In this document: one piece after another, positions 6,774-8,345 of the stretch
Position numbering within the stretch: the stretch's first letter is position 1
Layout: each line of letters starts with the position of its first letter
From: Paracoccaceae bacterium
Lineage (GTDB): Bacteria; Pseudomonadota; Alphaproteobacteria; Rhodobacterales; Rhodobacteraceae
Direction: 5' to 3'
NCBI GenBank assembly: GCA_002400675.1
Contig: NVQY01000056.1
Span: forward strand, 4,572-12,916
DNA: 8,345 nt
Program-made: the position numbers and the translations under genes
Notes under the pieces: generated by a model
Databases searched by the model: none
What the model was told of the DNA's origin: nothing
What the model saw: only the letters and a program-made list of their open reading frames with translations

Positions 6774-7990
6774 GTTCGCGCACTCTTCCATGGGTTGGAT
6801 TTGAACCATCCAACCAGATAGGCGACGCAGATCATCAAGGCGAATCCGGTCAGGTTGGCGATGGCCACGGTGCCGATTGTGCGCCCGGTCTGGTCCAGAA
6901 GAAAGCCGATGATGCGCGCCAATGCCATCGAGAACACAAAGATCGCCAAGGATTGCTGGCCAACCTTCGAGGTGAATTTCAACACATAGCGCCAGATTTG
7001 CGCCGCCGGGCCAGAGCCAACCGCGACCAGACGGCGGCCACCTTCGCCCACCGCAACCCACGCCAGATAGGCAATGGCGAGGAAGTGCGCAAAGCGCAGC
7101 GGGCCAAATTCGGTCTTGTTGCGGAAATCCTTGAGCGGGCCCCAGGCTTTGCGGATCAGATCACCAAGGTCTCCGTTTGCCGCATCAACCCATAGGAACA
7201 CTTTCCACGACCCGAACGGGGCCGACAGCACCACAAAGGCCAGCGCGATCAGGATCAGAGTGCGTGTCACCGGCGGCGCGGGGATCCAGCCGCGCATAAA
7301 CGCAAACCCGGTAAAGAACAGGATTTGCCAGCCAAATGGGTTAAAGAACCACTGGCGCTCGGACCATGGTTCGGCGGGCAGGGCCATCAGCCCCATGTTC
7401 GCCGCCACCCAGATGGCGATGCTGGCACCGGCCACGGCCCAGAACCCAAGGCGCGACAGGGCCATGAACAGCGGCATCATCGCCAGAATGACCAGATACA
7501 TCGGCAGGATGTCAAAATAGTTCGGTACGTAAGTCAGGGTGAACAACCCGACGATCTGCGGGCGGGCATTGTCGAAAAAGTGTTTCAGATTCAGCCCGTT
7601 GACATAGCTTTTGTCGAAATTCCCATAGGTATCCAGCGCCGCCATGGTCATGGCGACAAAGAAAAACAGGGCAATATGCGCCCAGTAGACCTGCCAGACG
7701 CGGTACGTCACGCGCGCGGCGCCCATGCCCCAGCCTTTTTGCTGAAAGCAGCGGCCAAAGGCGATGGCCGAGGCCATGCCCGAACAGAACACAAATATCT
7801 CGGTGGCGTCGGAAAAGCCGAACCGCGCCGGAATCCAGGAATTCCATTTGTTGGCCGGGACATGGGCAATCAGGATGATGAACATCGCAATGCCGCGGAA
7901 AAAGTCCAGACGTGGGTCGCGCACGGTCGCCGTCGCAGGCGCGGAGACGCCGTTGGGCGCAAAATCGGTGCTGGGCGTAATGCTTACCAT
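6770..7990 (-). CDS. opgC: OpgC, glucan succinyltransferase (polytopic membrane protein)
   Basis: A 406-residue membrane protein of the OpgC type known from Rhodobacter sphaeroides, where OpgC is needed to add succinyl groups to periplasmic glucans. After a ~25-residue polar N-terminus comes the characteristic DPRLDFFRGIAMFIILIAHV (25-44, with R27, D29, R32 and H43), similar to the first helix of membrane acyltransferases. About ten hydrophobic segments follow (for example 62-80, 99-118, 183-200, 218-234, 242-258, 298-315, 345-366, 373-396). The reaction expected is transfer of a succinyl group from cytoplasmic succinyl-CoA to glucose units of the glucan on the periplasmic side. The start is ATG 7990; only a weak Shine-Dalgarno is visible. 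It is the first of the three opg genes, and its stop overlaps the opgG start by 4 nt. Succinylation specifically is inferred from the R. sphaeroides homologue; another acyl donor is possible. Confidence 0.92.
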   Translation of the reverse strand: MVSITPSTDFAPNGVSAPATATVRDPRLDFFRGIAMFIILIAHVPANKWNSWIPARFGFSDATEIFVFCSGMASAIAFGRCFQQKGWGMGAARVTYRVWQVYWAHIALFFFVAMTMAALDTYGNFDKSYVNGLNLKHFFDNARPQIVGLFTLTYVPNYFDILPMYLVILAMMPLFMALSRLGFWAVAGASIAIWVAANMGLMALPAEPWSERQWFFNPFGWQILFFTGFAFMRGWIPAPPVTRTLILIALAFVVLSAPFGSWKVFLWVDAANGDLGDLIRKAWGPLKDFRNKTEFGPLRFAHFLAIAYLAWVAVGEGGRRLVAVGSGPAAQIWRYVLKFTSKVGQQSLAIFVFSMALARIIGFLLDQTGRTIGTVAIANLTGFALMICVAYLVGWFKSNPWKSART

Positions 7991-8012
7991 CAGTTGCTAT
8001 GCCTTATCGGTC

Positions 8013-8345
8013 TTATTGCGCTGCAAAGCTTGCGGCGCGTGAGGCTTCGATCAGGTCCCGCCGCGCTGCGGCATACCCGTCTTCGGTGTGACCGCGCAAC
8101 ACCTGACGCTGATCAAGGATCGCCCCGGCCCGGTCGAACTGTCCGGCCCGGATGCCCGCGTCAATGGTCATACGTTCAAATATGTCGCGCTGGGCGTGGC
8201 TGCCGCCGGCCAGTTGCATGGTGTCGCGGGCTTGAACCAGATGCCCGAACGCCGCATCATATTGCCCGTCGCCAAAGGCCTGAAGGCCAAGAACGGCCTC
8301 TAACCCCGGTTTCGCCATGCGCTGTTGCGCGGTGTCACCGCTTAT
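8013..8345 (-). CDS. TTC38-family tetratricopeptide-like protein, C-terminal ~110 residues
   Basis: The frame is open from the right edge of the window down to a TAA at 8015-8013, so this is the 3' end of a longer gene whose start lies outside. An internal ATG at 8318 is in frame but is not taken as the start because coding continues upstream. The visible part is helical and TPR-like: ALQ/AFGDGQYDAAFGHLVQA, then a GGSHAQRDIFERMTIDAGIR segment and GQFDRAGAILDQRQVLR. The GGSHAQRD-x-FE-x-x-x-I-x-A pattern is what I recall from the C-terminus of bacterial tetratricopeptide repeat 38 (TTC38) proteins. The molecular role of that family is not established. Only 22 bp separate its stop from opgC with no visible terminator, so read-through into the opg operon is likely. 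Confidence 0.7.
   Translation of the reverse strand: MSGDTAQQRMAKPGLEAVLGLQAFGDGQYDAAFGHLVQARDTMQLAGGSHAQRDIFERMTIDAGIRAGQFDRAGAILDQRQVLRGHTEDGYAAARRDLIEASRAASFAAQ

Noticed and set aside
6009..6821. 270-codon plus-strand open frame opposite opgG
   Set aside because: It is antisense to the conserved MdoG domain and has shadow-type composition.
6774..7061. N-terminal extension of the opgG frame up to an ATG at 7061
   Set aside because: This part overlaps opgC out of frame, has Gly/Arg/Trp-rich nonsense composition, and would bury the Tat signal; the ATG at 6773 is the sensible start.

Overview
The window looks like chromosomal DNA of an alphaproteobacterium, most likely a Rhodobacteraceae/Roseobacter-group species. 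The DNA is GC-rich. The genes resemble families typical of that group: an alphaproteobacterial-type OpgC, a short OpgH and a TTC38-like TPR protein. No tRNA, rRNA, CRISPR array, transposase or phage gene is visible.

Layout. (1) Positions 1 to about 1646, minus strand: the first ~548 residues of a multisubunit Na+/H+ (Mrp/Mnh/Pha) antiporter subunit A, cut off by the left edge. (2) About 1653-1944: a divergent intergenic region of about 290 bp with weak promoter-like elements and an imperfect inverted repeat. (3) Positions 1945-3284, plus strand: two overlapping genes, a membrane-anchored rhodanese-domain protein and an exported alpha/beta-hydrolase of the polyhydroxybutyrate-depolymerase/feruloyl-esterase type. 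(4) Positions 3285-3351: only 67 bp between convergent genes, almost filled by a 56-bp pair of inverted REP-like hairpins (REPIN-like). (5) Positions 7990-3352, minus strand: a tightly coupled three-gene osmoregulated periplasmic glucan (OPG) operon in the order opgC-opgG-opgH, with 4-nt ATGA overlaps at both junctions. (6) Positions 8013-8345, minus strand: the C-terminal end of a TTC38-family TPR-like protein, 22 bp upstream of opgC and possibly in the same transcript.

How they work together. OpgH is the inner-membrane glucosyltransferase that builds and exports the glucan backbone. OpgG, here with a twin-arginine signal, acts on the glucan in the periplasm. OpgC is the polytopic acyltransferase expected to add succinyl groups. 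Mrp antiporters handle Na+/H+ homeostasis, so both flanks of the window relate to salt, osmotic and envelope physiology. The rhodanese-esterase pair between them has no assigned pathway; both products are predicted to act outside the cytoplasm.

Most of the window is recognisable, ordinary gene content. I see no clear new system. The least explained items are the rhodanese/esterase pair, the REPIN-like element and the Tat-type OpgG without a visible OpgI partner.
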